From: Chryseobacterium sp.
GTDB lineage: Bacteria > Bacteroidota > Bacteroidia > Flavobacteriales > Weeksellaceae
Length of the DNA: 41,377 nt
Direction of reading: 5' to 3'
NCBI GenBank assembly: GCA_031286615.1
Contig: JAITUA010000011.1
Location: 1 to 41,377, forward strand
Below the pieces are notes generated by a model that worked only from the letters and a program-made list of their open reading frames with translations, was not told the DNA's origin and made no database searches. Positions 40,571-41,377 of the stretch are shown piece after piece. Both the position numbers and the translations under genes were made by a program. Numbering within the stretch: position 1 is the stretch's first letter; each line of letters begins with the position of its first letter.

Positions 40571-41377
40571 TTATGGGCATGGTACACTATTGACTTGTTT
40601 TGTGTTTGGATTATAAGTTATCCTGATGGCGCTATTTGCTGTCACTTTATATATTTCAAGGCCATCTATATTTACAACTTCATTTAGAAATTGAGTAAAC
40701 ACTTCCTCTACTTTATTTTGAGGAAGATTACCGTCCTCATCTATTATTTTATCCATTTTTCCTTCATACCATTCTTTCCATATTTTAGAAGTATCATAAT
40801 TGATGCCACCAGGATGTGTAGATTTAGTATATTTTAATGTATAACTCCCTTCTGATGTTATTACTGTAGAATAAGCGTCAGAATAACTCCCTGCATATTC
40901 TCTAGCATTTTTCAAAAATGTATTAATAAAAGTTTTTACATCTGTAGGCGAAAATATTTTTACACTTCCATTTACATTATTATGAGAATGGAACAATCCA
41001 GAGATGCGGTCTGTATTATCAGGTAGATCAAGCCCTGTACTTCCCGAAGGACCATCAACTTGTACAAATCCAGATTCTGCACCTATTCCTTTGGGTGGCT
41101 GTAGCTCGTAGTATCCTCTTTCTTTATCCATGTCAAATATCTTTTTTTTATTGAGAGAATCAAATTTAGCAGCATATTTTAGATTAGACTGTTTTTCTTT
41201 GATTTTCTTACAAGGGTCCTGCGTCGTACTGGTTCCGGTTCCTCCACCATGCATAATTGGGCCTCCACTCATATCTCCTGTATAGGGAGGTGTATAGGTT
41301 CCGTCACCACCTGTATTGGGAATAGGATCATGTATAGGAGGGTTGGTGCTTGGAGGGGTAATGATGATCTCTGGAAT
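40571..41377 (-). CDS. Partial: Pro-rich linker plus C-terminal JAMM/MPN-like domain protein (5' end outside window)
   Basis: The frame is open to the right edge with no stop, so this is the last 268 residues of a longer protein. An internal ATG at 41272 should not be taken as the start. The first roughly 35 visible residues are Pro/Thr/Gly-rich (IPEIIITPPSTNPPIHDP, TPPYTGDM), a spacer typical of surface proteins. After CKKIKEKQSNLKYAAKFDSL comes GLFHSHNNVNGSVKIFSPTDVKTF, which resembles the JAMM zinc motif (HxH, then SxxD), although the gap between HxH and Ser is 10 residues rather than 7. The tail folds into short beta strands and ends VPCP. It could be a peptidase-like or toxin-like tip domain of a large surface protein. 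No RHS repeats are visible in this part. Confidence 0.75.
   Translation of the reverse strand: MPEIIITPPSTNPPIHDPIPNTGGDGTYTPPYTGDMSGGPIMHGGGTGTSTTQDPCKKIKEKQSNLKYAAKFDSLNKKKIFDMDKERGYYELQPPKGIGAESGFVQVDGPSGSTGLDLPDNTDRISGLFHSHNNVNGSVKIFSPTDVKTFINTFLKNAREYAGSYSDAYSTVITSEGSYTLKYTKSTHPGGINYDTSKIWKEWYEGKMDKIIDEDGNLPQNKVEEVFTQFLNEVVNIDGLEIYKVTANSAIRITYNPNTKQVNSVPCP

Noticed and set aside
1-41377. CRISPR arrays, tRNA/rRNA genes, insertion sequences, prophage or conjugative genes
   Set aside because: No regularly spaced direct repeats, cloverleaf-like sequences, transposase or integrase motifs or phage structural genes were seen on either strand.

Overview
The window looks like chromosome from Chryseobacterium or a close Weeksellaceae relative (Bacteroidota, Flavobacteriia). 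It is AT-rich. It has three SusC/SusD outer-membrane pairs, GLPGLI-family and DUF6705-like genes, a Bacteroidota-type GlmU-like protein, a type B L31 protein, and promoters of the TTTG-N17..21-TAnnTTTG type. I see no tRNA, rRNA, CRISPR array or insertion sequence.

Layout. (1) 493-5301: a SusC/SusD pair (+) with no recognisable enzyme partner. (2) 5443-10773: a tightly packed five-gene minus-strand operon. In transcription order it encodes a small secreted beta protein, a two-domain periplasmic Ig-like 'chaperone', a 917-residue Ig + beta-barrel + Cna-like outer-membrane 'usher', and two more small secreted beta proteins. It resembles a chaperone-usher or WxL/WxIP-type surface-fibre system but matches no described pilus class I can name. 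It is the best candidate for an undescribed system. (3) 10949-18076: a SusC/SusD pair followed by a Tat-exported phosphocholine-specific phospholipase C. (4) 18241-22051: an AT-richer island with a GLPGLI protein and a Cys-rich double-glycine leader peptide (RiPP/bacteriocin-like), divergent from a three-gene operon of LicD transferase, LicC-like cytidylyltransferase and a HisC/CobD-like PLP enzyme. (5) 22106-24649: an Omp85-type barrel protein and a short-chain dehydrogenase. (6) 25045-32575: a third SusC/SusD pair, a GDPD-like/alkaline phosphatase fusion, and convergently a PI-PLC lipoprotein. (7) 32820-38482: a secreted hypothetical protein, then housekeeping genes aroA, a MazG-like pyrophosphohydrolase, a beta-helix lipoprotein, bL31 and a GlmU-like protein. 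(8) 38518-41377: a Cys-rich membrane-anchored protein, two tandem DUF6705-like secreted proteins, and the 3' part of a Pro-rich protein ending in a JAMM/MPN-like domain.

How the parts may work together. Two SusC/SusD pairs sit beside enzymes that cleave phospholipid head groups or release phosphate (PC-PLC, GDPD/phosphatase fusion, PI-PLC). This suggests outer-membrane uptake tied to phospholipid or organophosphate use. The LicD/LicC/PLP-enzyme operon could make a CDP-amino-alcohol and attach the phospho-amino-alcohol to a surface glycan. These links are inferred from gene order and motifs. Family calls come from recognising motifs by eye; no database search was run.

Intergenic DNA holds clear hairpin terminators at most transcription-unit ends, a likely attenuator inside the fibre operon, and an inverted pair of dispersed repeats (23738-23818 and 33532-33624).
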